Source: Virgibacillus_O sediminis
GTDB lineage: Bacteria > Bacillota > Bacilli > Bacillales > Amphibacillaceae
NCBI RefSeq assembly: GCF_042643265.1
Contig: NZ_JBHRRZ010000016.1
Location: 92,291 to 156,290 of the forward strand
Direction of reading: 5' to 3'
Length of the DNA: 64,000 bases
Each line of letters opens with the position of its first letter. Positions within the stretch are counted from its first letter, which is position 1. The position numbers and the translations under genes are program-made. Below the pieces are notes generated by a model. That model was not told where the DNA came from, did no database searches, and saw only the letters and a list, made by a program, of their open reading frames with translations. Positions 7,095 to 15,192 of the stretch are shown piece by piece.

Positions 7095-7628
7095 TTAAAA
7101 AGGGGTGATATCGGTTTTCATTACTGTCCGCATCAGGTAGAGTGCGTAGTCGTTGCCCTCTTTCTTCTCGGAGGCCATACAATTCTGGGGCACCCTCATG
7201 TCGAATCCATACATATACGCATCCTTAGCGGTAAATAAAATACATATATCCCCGGCGAAACCGGAAACAATAAGGTGCTGGCATTCCAATTCATTGAGCA
7301 GTGACTGCAATGGTGTCTGAAAGAATGCCGAATGTTGCGGCTTGATCATAAAATAGTCATTATCATCGGGTTTGAGGGTGTCAATAATATGTTTATTCCC
7401 CTCATGTTTACAGTAATCAATGATTTTGTTGAAATCAGCTTGCCAGAGTCCATAATGGTCATTAACATAGATGGTAGGAAGATCATTCTTCTTGGCAAAA
7501 TCACGCAGGTCTTTCATATGCTGCAGGATTTCATTGGTGTTAGCGAGCAGGTCCTCCCCACCGTCAAAATCAAAATTGTTGATGACGTCTACAAATAGTA
7601 CTGCTGTATTGGAAAAGGATTGGTCCAT
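7095..7628 (-). CDS. yaaI: Isochorismatase-like cysteine hydrolase YaaI
   Basis: This 177-residue cytosolic protein belongs to the isochorismatase-like hydrolase superfamily. The catalytic triad is visible as Asp14 (LFVDVIN), Lys96 (MIKPQHSAF) and Cys129 in GFAGDICILF. Relatives split amides such as nicotinamide or carbamoyl compounds, but the substrate of YaaI is not known. AAGGAG lies nine bases before the ATG. The gene is minus-strand, upstream of yaaH and divergent from tadA, matching B. subtilis gene order. Its stop is only 61 bases from the yaaH start, and the yaaH promoter lies in that gap. Confidence 0.88.
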   Translation of the reverse strand: MDQSFSNTAVLFVDVINNFDFDGGEDLLANTNEILQHMKDLRDFAKKNDLPTIYVNDHYGLWQADFNKIIDYCKHEGNKHIIDTLKPDDNDYFMIKPQHSAFFQTPLQSLLNELECQHLIVSGFAGDICILFTAKDAYMYGFDMRVPQNCMASEKKEGNDYALYLMRTVMKTDITPF

Positions 7629-7719
7629 TGGCTAAGGCTCCTTTATAATATAATAGACTATAGAAGAATTATATCCTGTTTGATATATTTAAAACCTTTT
7701 AGAAATGTAGGGATTCCGA

Positions 7720-8190
7720 ATGTATGACGAGAAGTATATGGAATATGCGGTAGCTGAGGCTAAAAAAGCTGCCGCAATAGAGGAAGTGCCGATTGGTGCA
7801 GTAGTCATCTATCAGGGAGAAGTGGTCGGCCGGGGATATAATGTGAGAGAGACCTCGCAGCAGACCCTTTCACACGCTGAATTGATCGCAATTCAGGAGG
7901 CGAATAAGCAGATTGGCAGCTGGCGGCTGGAGGACTGCACCCTTTATGTTACATTGGAACCTTGTCCGATGTGCGCAGGGGCTATTGTCCAATCAAGAAT
8001 CAAGCGGGTAGTCTATGGTGCCCCAGATCCAAAGGCTGGCTGTGCGGGGACTTTGATGAACCTTCTGCAGGAAGAAAGATTCAATCATCAAACAGAAGTA
8101 ACATACGGAATAATGGAGGAAACTTGCGGGAACTTGCTGCGTGACTTCTTCCGGGAATTGAGAGTAAAAAAGAAAGGGTCACAGACGTGA
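7720..8190 (+). CDS. tadA: tRNA-specific adenosine deaminase TadA
   Basis: TadA converts adenosine 34 to inosine in the anticodon of tRNA-Arg(ACG), which is needed to read CGN codons. The 156 residues carry the zinc-dependent deaminase signature: His52 and Glu54 in SHAELIAI, and PCPMC with Cys82 and Cys85. The protein acts in the cytosol, usually as a dimer. The ATG has only a weak AGGGA ribosome site, but MYDEKYM fits the family N-terminus. The gene lies immediately upstream of the SRP RNA gene, as in B. subtilis. Confidence 0.95.
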   Translation: MYDEKYMEYAVAEAKKAAAIEEVPIGAVVIYQGEVVGRGYNVRETSQQTLSHAELIAIQEANKQIGSWRLEDCTLYVTLEPCPMCAGAIVQSRIKRVVYGAPDPKAGCAGTLMNLLQEERFNHQTEVTYGIMEETCGNLLRDFFRELRVKKKGSQT

Positions 8191-8220
8191 TTTTTACATA
8201 TACTTTCCAGTTAGGAAGTA

Positions 8221-8249
8221 TTGCATTTAATGACTTAAATATGTATAAT
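8221..8249 (+). promoter_or_regulatory. Sigma-A promoter of the SRP RNA gene
   Basis: TTGCAT, a 17-base spacer and a perfect TATAAT are followed by the RNA start about 8 bases later. This is one of the strongest promoters in the window, as expected for a stable RNA. Confidence 0.85.
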
Positions 8250-8256
8250 AAGTAAT

Positions 8257-8530
8257 ACCGTGCTAAGCGGGGAGGTAGCGGTGCCCTGTACTCGCAATCC
8301 GCTATAGCGAGGCCGAATTCCCATCCGAGGTGCGCCGGCTTTATGGCCTGCCTTAAGGGATTGGTGCTGACGTTCAGGTCCTGCGCAACGGGAACCCATG
8401 AACCCTGTCAGGTCCGGAAGGAAGCAGCAGTAAGTGGTCATTCCCGTGTGCCGCGGGGAAGCCTGGGCCGAGCCATGAACTTAAGTAACGCATAGGGCCG
8501 GTGCATCAACGATGGGTGCACGGTGTACAT
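8257..8530 (+). ncRNA. scr: Signal recognition particle RNA (scRNA, Bacillus long form)
   Basis: This is the RNA scaffold of the signal recognition particle, which binds Ffh and targets membrane and secreted proteins. The Ffh-binding domain IV is plain, with GTCAGGTCCGGAAGGAAGCA near 8407-8426. The 5' end ACCGTGC pairs with GCACGGT at 8518-8524, closing the Alu-side stem, and CTAAGCGGGGAGGTAGCGG near the start is the conserved Bacillus Alu domain. The length of about 270 bases fits the B. subtilis form (271). Ends are placed from the promoter and the closing stem, so they are approximate. Confidence 0.93.
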
Positions 8531-8536
8531 ATAAGG

Positions 8537-8568
8537 AACCCCCTGCCAATCTCTTGGCAGGGGGTTTT
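8537..8568 (+). terminator. Terminator of the SRP RNA gene
   Basis: AACCCCCTGCCAA pairs perfectly with TTGGCAGGGGGTT over a 4-base loop, followed by TTTT. Confidence 0.9.
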
Positions 8569-8681
8569 GTCTGTAATAGAAGCATTTGAAGGAAGGAAAT
8601 CCCTGAAAGCTGACGGTGCTCCCTTTTAAGCAGGCTGGGTTTTGCCCCCTGAAACTTTCCTTAGTGTTTCACTCGCCAAGG

Positions 8682-8711
8682 TTCACATCAGGGCATTAAA
8701 TCGGGTATAAT
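8682..8711 (+). promoter_or_regulatory. Sigma-A promoter of dnaX
   Basis: TTCACA, an 18-base spacer and a perfect TATAAT lie 32 bases before the dnaX start. Confidence 0.7.
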
Positions 8712-8742
8712 TAGAAGGAGATCATAGAGGGGAAATCAAATT

Positions 8743-10428
8743 ATGAGCTATCAGGCACTATACCGTGTATGGCGTCCGAGAAATTTCCAGGACGTCGTCG
8801 GCCAAACCCATATAACACGTACTCTCCAGAATGCTATTGTGCAAGAGAAGTTTTCGCATGCTTATCTATTCTCCGGCCCGCGGGGGACAGGGAAGACGAG
8901 TGCAGCGAAAATCTTTGCTAAAACCATCAACTGTGAGCGGGGGCCCGCAAAAGAGCCGTGTAATGAATGTTCTGCCTGCCGGGGCATTCAAGATGGTTCG
9001 ATATCCGATGTCATTGAAATTGACGCGGCTTCCAATACTAGTGTGGATGATATTCGTGAAATCCGCGACAAAGTCAAGTATGCCTCCAGTTCCGTTCCTT
9101 ATAAAGTGTATATCATCGATGAGGTGCACATGATCTCGGTGAATGCCTTCAATGCGCTTCTGAAGACGTTGGAGGAACCCCCGAAACATGTGGTGTTCAT
9201 CCTGGCAACAACCGAGCCGCATAAGATTCCGCTTACTATCCTTTCCAGATGTCAGCGCTTTGATTTTAAACCAATTTCCAATCAGTCGATCGTCGAGAGA
9301 ATGAAAACTATTCTGAGCGCGGAAGATATCAATGTATCCGATGAGGCACTCGAAACAGTTGCTCTAGCGGCAGAGGGCGGAATGCGGGATGCGCTGAGCA
9401 TACTCGATCAGGCGATATCCTATAGTGAGGATGCAGTAGAGTTGGAGGATGTGCTGGCAGTCACCGGAGGCGTTTCCCAGGCAATCCTCACTGAAATAGT
9501 CCAGGCAATGCAAGCGAAGGATGTTCAGAAGGCCCTTACATTGCTGGACGACTTGATACAAGGCGGGAAGGATCCGGCCAGGTTTGTATATGATCTGATA
9601 TATTTCATGAGGGATTTGCTGCTGTACAAAAGTGCTCCGGCCCTGGGAGATTTAATGGAACGTGCCAGGATTGACGAAAGCTTCCAATCCCTTTCGGCCG
9701 CTGTCGAAGCTCCGTGGGTTCAAGAGGCGATCATGCAGTTGAACCAATGCCAGCAGGAAATAAGATGGACCAGCAGTCCCAAGGTCTTCATCGAAATCGC
9801 CATCCTGACAATTACCAACCGGTATCAAGGAGAACAATCCACTGCGCCCGAAGAATCAGAGGCAGTCGACAGGCTGACGAATAAGATGGCACAACTCGAA
9901 AAAGAATTAAATATGCTGAAAGAGAATCCGGTAGTAAATGCACAGCCAGCTCCCCAACGAGAACAACGCAGACAACCGTCCAGGTCGATGAAAACCACTT
10001 ATAAAATTCCGTATGAACGCATAAGGGATGTGTTGAAAGATGCGCAGAAACAGGAGCTGAAGAATGTGCAGGGCCAGTGGGCCAACTTCTTGAACAGGTT
10101 AAAGACAACCAATGCTCCCGCACATGCAACCATACAGGACAGCAAACCTGCCGCTGCTTCTGAAAAAGCAGTTGTGGTTGCTTTCAAATATGAAATCCAT
10201 TGTTCCTTGTTCCTTGATAACAGGGAGACTATTGAATCCGTACTTGCCACAGTGATGAATAAGGAACTCACGATTATACCGATTCCTGAAAATGACTGGA
10301 AAGAAGTGCGTACGGAATATATCAATCAGCAGGAGAAAGCAGAACCGAAGCAGGAGGAACAACCTGATCCTATCGTAGAGGAGGCCAGGAAGCTGTTCGG
10401 TGATGACTTGCTGGAAATTCACGATTGA
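8743..10428 (+). CDS. dnaX: DNA polymerase III subunit tau (clamp loader), DnaX
   Basis: DnaX is the ATPase of the clamp loader and links the polymerase to the DnaB/DnaC-type helicase at the replication fork. The 561 residues match B. subtilis tau (563). The Walker A motif GPRGTGKTS lies near residue 45, a four-cysteine zinc module (CERG...CNECSAC) near 65-80, Walker B IIDEVHM near 125 and the SRC sensor motif near 167. The C-terminal third is variable and charged and should bind polymerase and helicase. AGGGGAAA precedes the ATG. I saw no obvious slippage site for a gamma form. It heads the dnaX-yaaK-recR-yaaL group. Confidence 0.97.
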   Translation: MSYQALYRVWRPRNFQDVVGQTHITRTLQNAIVQEKFSHAYLFSGPRGTGKTSAAKIFAKTINCERGPAKEPCNECSACRGIQDGSISDVIEIDAASNTSVDDIREIRDKVKYASSSVPYKVYIIDEVHMISVNAFNALLKTLEEPPKHVVFILATTEPHKIPLTILSRCQRFDFKPISNQSIVERMKTILSAEDINVSDEALETVALAAEGGMRDALSILDQAISYSEDAVELEDVLAVTGGVSQAILTEIVQAMQAKDVQKALTLLDDLIQGGKDPARFVYDLIYFMRDLLLYKSAPALGDLMERARIDESFQSLSAAVEAPWVQEAIMQLNQCQQEIRWTSSPKVFIEIAILTITNRYQGEQSTAPEESEAVDRLTNKMAQLEKELNMLKENPVVNAQPAPQREQRRQPSRSMKTTYKIPYERIRDVLKDAQKQELKNVQGQWANFLNRLKTTNAPAHATIQDSKPAAASEKAVVVAFKYEIHCSLFLDNRETIESVLATVMNKELTIIPIPENDWKEVRTEYINQQEKAEPKQEEQPDPIVEEARKLFGDDLLEIHD

Positions 10429-10500
10429 GAATAATTCTTCGGCGGACCGAGCCGGCGAAATTCATATAAACTTTTAACACAAATTGAAGGAGGTATTTCC

Positions 10501-10815
10501 ATGAAGGGAAATATGAATAACATGATGAAACAGATGCAGAAAATGCAAAAGAAAATGATGAAAGCACAGGACGAGCTGCATGAAATGAGCTTTGAAGCAA
10601 GTGCCGGCGGCGGAATGGTTACAGTCGTCGCTAATGGGAAAAAGGAAATTACCGATGTTCAAATCAAAGAAGAAGTAGTAGATCCAGACGATATTGAAAT
10701 GCTGCAGGATCTTATCCTTGCCGCTACGAATGATGTCATCCATCAAATTGATGAGAAGACGAATGAAACCATGGGGCAATTCACTAAAGGAATGAACATG
10801 CCTGGAATGTTCTAA
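10501..10815 (+). CDS. yaaK: Nucleoid-associated protein YaaK (YbaB/EbfC family)
   Basis: The 104-residue protein is a YbaB/EbfC member. These form dimers that bind DNA and accompany recR in most bacteria. The N-terminal part is a Met- and Lys-rich helix (NMMKQMQKMQKKMMK), followed by the conserved sheet with GGGMVTVVANG near residues 35-45. A strong AAGGAGGT lies seven bases before the ATG. It sits between dnaX and recR with a 72-base gap before it and 18 bases after it, so co-transcription with recR is likely. Confidence 0.94.
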   Translation: MKGNMNNMMKQMQKMQKKMMKAQDELHEMSFEASAGGGMVTVVANGKKEITDVQIKEEVVDPDDIEMLQDLILAATNDVIHQIDEKTNETMGQFTKGMNMPGMF

Positions 10816-10833
10816 TATGCGGGAGGCATGCAT

Positions 10834-11430
10834 ATGTATTATCCAGAACCAATATCGAAATTGATTGACAGCTTTACAAAATTGCCGGGGATAGGGCCGA
10901 AAACCGCGGTCCGGCTGGCTTTTTTTGTTTTGAATATGAAAGAAGATGAAGTGATGGACTTTGCGAATGCTTTGGTGAATGCCAAGCGTGAGCTTACGCA
11001 TTGCTCGATCTGCGGCCATATTACAGATCAGGATCCCTGTGCCATTTGTTCCGATACTTCCAGGGACAATTCCATCATCTGTGTAGTCCAGGATCCAAAA
11101 GATGTCATTGCTATGGAGAAAATGAAAGAGTTTCATGGCAAATACCATGTTCTTCATGGAGCGATTTCTCCGATGGATGGGATAGGACCAGAGGATATCA
11201 ATGTGCCTGATTTAATTAACCGATTGAAAGAAGAAGAAGTAGAAGAAATCATCCTGGCTACCAATCCCAATATAGAAGGCGAGGCAACAGCCATGTATAT
11301 TTCCCGGTTGGTTAAGCCATCAGGCATAAAGACTTCCAGAATTGCGCATGGTCTGCCTGTAGGCGGGGATTTGGAATATGCCGATGAAGTGACATTGTCA
11401 AAGGCCTTAGAAGGCAGAAGAGATTTATAG
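10834..11430 (+). CDS. recR: Recombination protein RecR
   Basis: RecR works with RecO and RecF to load RecA on gapped DNA during repair. The 198 residues show a helix-hairpin-helix (LPGIGPKTA, 17-25), a zinc finger with Cys57, Cys60, Cys69 and Cys72, and a Toprim domain from about 80 (ICVVQDPKDV). The protein ends in HGLPVGGDLEYADEVTL, the Walker B-like conserved tail. I chose the second ATG at 10834: GGGAGG is seven bases before it, whereas the ATG at 10828 is only one base from that site, and MYYPEPISKL fits the family start. Confidence 0.95.
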   Translation: MYYPEPISKLIDSFTKLPGIGPKTAVRLAFFVLNMKEDEVMDFANALVNAKRELTHCSICGHITDQDPCAICSDTSRDNSIICVVQDPKDVIAMEKMKEFHGKYHVLHGAISPMDGIGPEDINVPDLINRLKEEEVEEIILATNPNIEGEATAMYISRLVKPSGIKTSRIAHGLPVGGDLEYADEVTLSKALEGRRDL

Positions 11431-11446
11431 AAACCGGGTGAAGCAT

Positions 11447-11659
11447 ATGGGGAAGAAGATAAGGAAAAGGGATGTCGATAGTCAGTTGCTGGAGGCTATT
11501 TTCTCTGTAGAGAAGGAATGGAAAGACGTAGAGTCCATGGTGGAAAGAAGCATTGAACCTTCCTATAACAGCCGGCAGCTGACTGCTCTTGCCCGGGCAA
11601 GATATATGTTTCTGCTTCGTGAGGCAAGGCATCGAAAGCTGAGTGCCATGAAAGTCTAG
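11447..11659 (+). CDS. yaaL: DUF2508 family protein YaaL
   Basis: This 70-residue, highly charged protein matches YaaL, a short protein of unknown function found after recR in Bacillaceae. ARARYMFLLREARHRKL near the C-terminus is the conserved part of the family. GGGTGA lies six bases before the ATG chosen here. A GTG three codons upstream is also in frame, but it would overlap that ribosome site. It has no signal peptide or membrane segment. It ends the dnaX-recR group and is followed by a terminator. Confidence 0.8.
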   Translation: MGKKIRKRDVDSQLLEAIFSVEKEWKDVESMVERSIEPSYNSRQLTALARARYMFLLREARHRKLSAMKV

Positions 11660-11688
11660 TATGACCGGAATCATAAAAATATCTGATA

Positions 11689-11721
11689 GACAAGGGCCAC
11701 CTGTGGATTCCTTGTCTTTTT
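11689..11721 (+). terminator. Terminator of the dnaX-yaaK-recR-yaaL group
   Basis: GACAAGG pairs with CCTTGTC over a 14-base loop, followed by TTTTTC. Confidence 0.75.
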
Positions 11722-11960
11722 CAATAGAGAAGAAAGTATATTCCCTCCAAACGTTGTTTTGAGGAATAACCCCGTCTATATCCAGCATCTGGGAGTGCTT
11801 AAGCCCGTCACTCCCTGCCAGCAACGCCGTTTTAGCTTGGGTGCTAAAGAGAATAGTGTGTACGTCGCTAACCCGACTTGTGATCTTCCAGTATATGAGT
11901 TCTATTTATTTCTTCCCTTTCATATGTAATACAAAGGGGTTGAAGAAGGGACTGATTGGT
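11722..11960. other. Non-coding gap between yaaL and bofA
   Basis: No gene is visible. CATATGTA at 11921-11928 with TTCTATT about 15 bases upstream is a weak sigma-E-like pair that could drive bofA, which is a sporulation gene. Confidence in that promoter is low. The rest (about 11730-11880) resembles nothing I recognise. Confidence 0.4.
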
Positions 11961-12227
11961 TTGAGTTCTACTATGGTGATTACCATTATGGTTGTGTTGA
12001 TTGTTCTTCTTCTGGTTATAGGTGCACCGGCAAAGCCTATGCGGTTTATTGGACAAGCAACAGTAAAAATTGGCATTGGCATTTTGTTGCTATTTTTCTT
12101 TAATGTCTTCGGGGGAGCGATTGGGCTGCATATTCCTATAAACCTCTTCACCGTGGCAATCTCAGGTATCCTAGGGGTGTTCGGCGTAGCTTCCCTTGCT
12201 GCCATGCAGATCTTCTTATTCCCATAG
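11961..12227 (+). CDS. bofA: BofA, inhibitor of pro-sigma-K processing
   Basis: BofA is a mother-cell membrane protein in the outer forespore membrane. It holds the SpoIVFB protease inactive with SpoIVFA until the engulfed forespore signals. The 88 residues (87 in B. subtilis) hold two membrane segments, about 5-20 and 33-50, then the conserved FGGAIGLHIPINLFTVAISG tail. I chose the TTG at 11961: it gives the same distance to the conserved AKP motif as in B. subtilis, and AGAAGGG lies ten bases before it. A longer reading to 11841 has no support. In B. subtilis an rRNA operon follows bofA, but here gin follows directly. Confidence 0.9.
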   Translation: MSSTMVITIMVVLIVLLLVIGAPAKPMRFIGQATVKIGIGILLLFFFNVFGGAIGLHIPINLFTVAISGILGVFGVASLAAMQIFLFP

Positions 12228-12236
12228 GAGGAAGAA

Positions 12237-12372
12237 GAGGCTGTGGAAAGAGTGTTTCATGGACTTAGAAAATCAACGGTTTAACTTAAGAGTTACCGAC
12301 TGCTTGGCTAGATAAGTTCGCTCGTTACAGTCCGTCATGCGCCTATATGTCAATCACTCTATTTCCGACCTC
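12237..12372. repeat. Candidate inverted-repeat element between bofA and gin
   Basis: The left end GAGGCTGTGGAAAGAGTG and the right end CACTCTATTTCCGACCTC are imperfect inverted repeats, and the size (136 bases) is close to the short repeat copy at 2982-3122. The interior does not clearly match that family. It may be a decayed or distinct member. It occupies the site where B. subtilis has an rRNA operon. Confidence 0.4.
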
Positions 12373-12439
12373 TGTATTTGTCTAGTTATTCTCCAATCTT
12401 GACACCGGATGGGCAAATAAAAAGTTTCAAAGATTCCTT

Positions 12440-12469
12440 GTATAAATATTGAGAGATTTGGAGAGGATA
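12440..12469 (+). promoter_or_regulatory. Candidate sigma-F promoter of gin
   Basis: GTATA, a 15-base spacer and GGAGAGGATA fit the forespore sigma-F pattern GYWTA-N15-GGnRAnAnTW with one mismatch. In B. subtilis csfB (gin) is switched on early in the forespore by sigma-F. Confidence 0.45.
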
Positions 12470-12490
12470 ATGATACTGGAGGTGGGGGAA

Positions 12491-12682
12491 ATGGAACAGC
12501 CTAAAAGTCATGAACGATGTGGAATTTGTGAGGAAGAAAAGGCACTAGGCATTCACTTATACACCATGTTTATCTGCAGCGAGTGTGAAAAGAACATGAT
12601 TCACACAGAGCCAAGGGAAGAAAAATACAACTATTACCTAAGGAAACTGAAAAACATCAGTAAATCGAAACTATATTCCTAG
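12491..12682 (+). CDS. gin: Gin (CsfB), anti-sigma-G factor
   Basis: Gin is a small zinc protein that binds sigma-G (and late sigma-E) to keep them inactive at the wrong time and place during sporulation. The 63 residues contain two CxxC pairs at Cys10/Cys13 and Cys29/Cys32 forming the zinc site, and the typical GIHLYTMFIC stretch between them. The C-terminus ends LYS as in B. subtilis Gin (64 residues). I chose the ATG at 12491 because GGAGGTG lies six bases before it. An in-frame ATG at 12449 lies within the candidate promoter. Confidence 0.92.
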   Translation: MEQPKSHERCGICEEEKALGIHLYTMFICSECEKNMIHTEPREEKYNYYLRKLKNISKSKLYS

Positions 12683-12709
12683 AAGCCTTTGCTTGCAAAG
12701 GCTTTTTTT
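12683..12709 (+). terminator. Terminator of gin
   Basis: AAGCCTTTG pairs with CAAAGGCTT over CTTG, followed by TTTTT. It begins right after the stop codon. Confidence 0.9.
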
Positions 12710-12752
12710 ATTGGACTACTATAGTATTACTACGAAAGAACGGAGAAGATTT

Positions 12753-14177
12753 ATGAATTTAGACCAGAAAAAAGTGCCATTATTTGAAAAGCTGGTGGAG
12801 TTTCACGAGAGTCGGCCAGTTTCCTTCCATGTACCAGGCCATAAAAACGGGCAGGTTCTTTCACCTTCTGTCCGACCCTATTTTCATTCTCTCATGCATT
12901 TGGATATGACGGAAATTCCCGGGTTGGATGATCTTCATGCACCGGAAGGAGTGATTGCGGAGGCAGAGAAGCTGGCTGCAGCCTTCTTTCAGTCTGAACA
13001 TACATATTTTCTCGTCGGGGGAAGTACTGCCGGGAACCTTGCAATGATATTGGCAGCCTGCTCTCCAGGTGATGAAGTCCTTATACAACGTAACAGCCAC
13101 AAATCCATTATGAATGGATTGGAACTGAGTGGGGCTCGTCCGGTGTTTCTTTCTCCGGAATATGATGGACAGGTGGAGCGCTATACAAGTCCGTACCCTG
13201 CCGTTTTAAAGGAAGCATTGGATGCCTATCCAAACGCAAAAGCTGTGGTTCTGACCTATCCGGATTATTTCGGAAGAGCCTACGATATAAAAGAAATGAT
13301 AGACTTAGCCCATACCTATGATATTCCGGTGTTAGTAGATGAGGCGCATGGGGTTCATTTTCCCTTGGGCCGTCTTTTCCCCGGCTCCTCCCTTCATGCA
13401 GGAGCCGATGTAGTCGTACACTCCGCCCATAAAATGGCTCCCGCTATGACAATGGCATCCTACCTGCATGTCCAATCTTCACTCCTTCAGAAAGAAAGAA
13501 TTGAACACTACCTGCAGATGATCCAGTCGAGCAGCCCTTCGTATCCATTATTGGCTTCCTTGGATGCTGCTCGAGCTTATCTAGCTGCCTTGCAAGAGCA
13601 GGATATCTCACATATTAAAGAGAGTGTAAGAAAAGTAAGGGAAATATTGACAGCATCCAATTGTTGGAACATCCTTCCCGAGACCCCCCTGGATGACCCT
13701 TTAAAGATAACGTTACACGTGAAACATGACATCCCTGCGCAAGATATAGCATCATTATTTGAAGCACAGGGGATATATCCTGAACTGGCCAGCCATAATC
13801 AGGTGCTGTTCATTCATGGACTCGCGCCTTTCAATGAGCTGGATCGATTGGAAAAAGCGGTGAAAAGCATTAATGAACGATTAAAAAATAAACCAGGACG
13901 TGCTACAATAGAAATACCAGAGCTTCTTTCTGAGCCTATTCAGGAATTGGCTTTGTCCTATCAGGAAATGACACAATTGACTAATATAGATGTTTCCTTC
14001 CAGCAGGCGGAGGGGAGAATTGCCGCAGAGGCAGTAATTCCCTACCCTCCTGGTATTCCGCTTATTTTAAAGGGGGAAAGAATAAAGGCACATCAAATGG
14101 ATACGCTCCAGGAACTGATAAAGAGAGGAGTGCGGATCCAGCAGCGCACAAAAGGCATCAAGGTATTCAGGGAATGA
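12753..14177 (+). CDS. yaaO: Orn/Lys/Arg decarboxylase family protein YaaO
   Basis: This 474-residue PLP enzyme belongs to the aspartate-aminotransferase-fold decarboxylases of basic amino acids (the SpeA/Cad group of Gram-positives). SFHVPGHKNG near residues 23-32, VDEAHGVHFPLG near 197 and SAHKMAPAMT near 227 are family motifs, and the last supplies the PLP lysine. Which amino acid it decarboxylates cannot be told, since B. subtilis has both SpeA and YaaO of this type. CGGAGAAG lies before the ATG at 12753. An upstream in-frame start would lie in the gin terminator. Its last bases overlap the tmk start (ATGA). Confidence 0.9.
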   Translation: MNLDQKKVPLFEKLVEFHESRPVSFHVPGHKNGQVLSPSVRPYFHSLMHLDMTEIPGLDDLHAPEGVIAEAEKLAAAFFQSEHTYFLVGGSTAGNLAMILAACSPGDEVLIQRNSHKSIMNGLELSGARPVFLSPEYDGQVERYTSPYPAVLKEALDAYPNAKAVVLTYPDYFGRAYDIKEMIDLAHTYDIPVLVDEAHGVHFPLGRLFPGSSLHAGADVVVHSAHKMAPAMTMASYLHVQSSLLQKERIEHYLQMIQSSSPSYPLLASLDAARAYLAALQEQDISHIKESVRKVREILTASNCWNILPETPLDDPLKITLHVKHDIPAQDIASLFEAQGIYPELASHNQVLFIHGLAPFNELDRLEKAVKSINERLKNKPGRATIEIPELLSEPIQELALSYQEMTQLTNIDVSFQQAEGRIAAEAVIPYPPGIPLILKGERIKAHQMDTLQELIKRGVRIQQRTKGIKVFRE

Positions 14178-14821
14178 AGGAGCAGGTTGCAGTGGACGGT
14201 TATTTTATTACATTTGAAGGCGGCGAGGGTGCCGGTAAATCCACCATACTTCAGGCTATATATGAGAAGCTTAGGAAAGAGGGGTATGAGGTTCTGGCTA
14301 CACGGGAGCCGGGTGGTATTGAAATAGCGGAGCAGATCAGGAAAGTGATACTGGATCCGGAGAACAGGCAAATGGAAGAAAGAACAGAAGCCCTATTATA
14401 TGCGGCGGCACGGCGCCAGCATCTGGTGGAAAAAGTCCTGCCAGCCCTGAAGGAAGGGAAAGTGGTGCTTTGCGACCGGTTTATAGACAGCAGTCTCGCC
14501 TATCAAGGACATGCCCGGGGACTGGGGATGGATGAGGTATTCTCAATCAATCAATTTGCTATCGGAGAATGTATGCCCGATCTCACTCTCTTCTTTGATA
14601 TCAGCCCGGAAAAAGGGCTGGATCGGATACGAAGAAATAAGGACAGGGAGAGAAATCGCCTTGATCTGGAGGAAGCCCGGTTCCATGAACAGGTGTATGA
14701 AGCATATCATATACTGTTGAAGAAATTTCCAGAGCGTATATCCGCGGTTAATGCCGACCAGTCTCTGGAAGCGGTTGAAGCACAAGCCTTCACCCATATT
14801 ATTTCCTATCTTAATGAATGA
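14174..14821 (+). CDS. tmk: Thymidylate kinase Tmk
   Basis: Tmk phosphorylates dTMP to dTDP with ATP in the cytosol, an essential step to dTTP. The P-loop GGEGAGKST lies near residues 16-24, TREPGG near 43-48 is the dTMP-binding DRx-equivalent region, CDRFIDSS near 98 is the DR(Y/F) motif, and an arginine-rich lid follows near 145-155. The listed ATG overlaps the yaaO stop by four bases but has a weak ribosome site. A GTG at 14192 with AAGGAG nine bases before it starts VDGYFITFEG, closer to the family N-terminus, and may be the true start (209 residues). Confidence 0.95.
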   Translation: MKEQVAVDGYFITFEGGEGAGKSTILQAIYEKLRKEGYEVLATREPGGIEIAEQIRKVILDPENRQMEERTEALLYAAARRQHLVEKVLPALKEGKVVLCDRFIDSSLAYQGHARGLGMDEVFSINQFAIGECMPDLTLFFDISPEKGLDRIRRNKDRERNRLDLEEARFHEQVYEAYHILLKKFPERISAVNADQSLEAVEAQAFTHIISYLNE

Positions 14822-14838
14822 GGGAGGTACATGATTAG

Positions 14839-15168
14839 ATGAAGTTGATTATCGCTGTAGTCCAGGATAAAGATACCAATCGTCTGATGGATGCCCTGGG
14901 CGAAGAGAATTTTAAAATAACCAAGCTTGCAACAACGGGAGGTTTTTTAAAAGAGGGCAACACCACACTTATGATCGGCTGTGAGGATGAATATGTCGAC
15001 GAGGCCCTGGAAATTATCAAGAAAAACTGTTCCCACCGCGAACAAATGGTAGCTCCTATTTCCCCAATGGGAGGAAATGCCGATTCCTATATTCCAAAGC
15101 CTGTTAAGGTGGAAGTTGGCGGAGCAACGGTATTTATCCTGCCAATCGAGTCGTTTTACCAATTTTAG
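14839..15168 (+). CDS. darA: DarA (YaaQ), PII-like cyclic di-AMP receptor
   Basis: DarA is a trimeric PII-like cytosolic protein that binds cyclic di-AMP. Its downstream target is not settled. The 109 residues start MKLIIAVVQDKDTNRL, as in B. subtilis YaaQ, and hold the ligand-binding TTGGFLKEGNTTL loop near 34-46 and the long ISPMGGNADSYIP segment near 74-86. GGGAGG lies twelve bases before the ATG. It is 17 bases after tmk and upstream of yaaR, as in B. subtilis, so co-transcription with tmk is likely. Confidence 0.94.
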   Translation: MKLIIAVVQDKDTNRLMDALGEENFKITKLATTGGFLKEGNTTLMIGCEDEYVDEALEIIKKNCSHREQMVAPISPMGGNADSYIPKPVKVEVGGATVFILPIESFYQF

Positions 15169-15192
15169 AATATGTCTAAGGGACTGAGTTAA

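Noticed and set aside
8235..8441. Minus-strand reading frame over the SRP RNA
   Set aside because: The strand opposite a structured RNA gene happens to be open, and no ribosome site or family match is seen.
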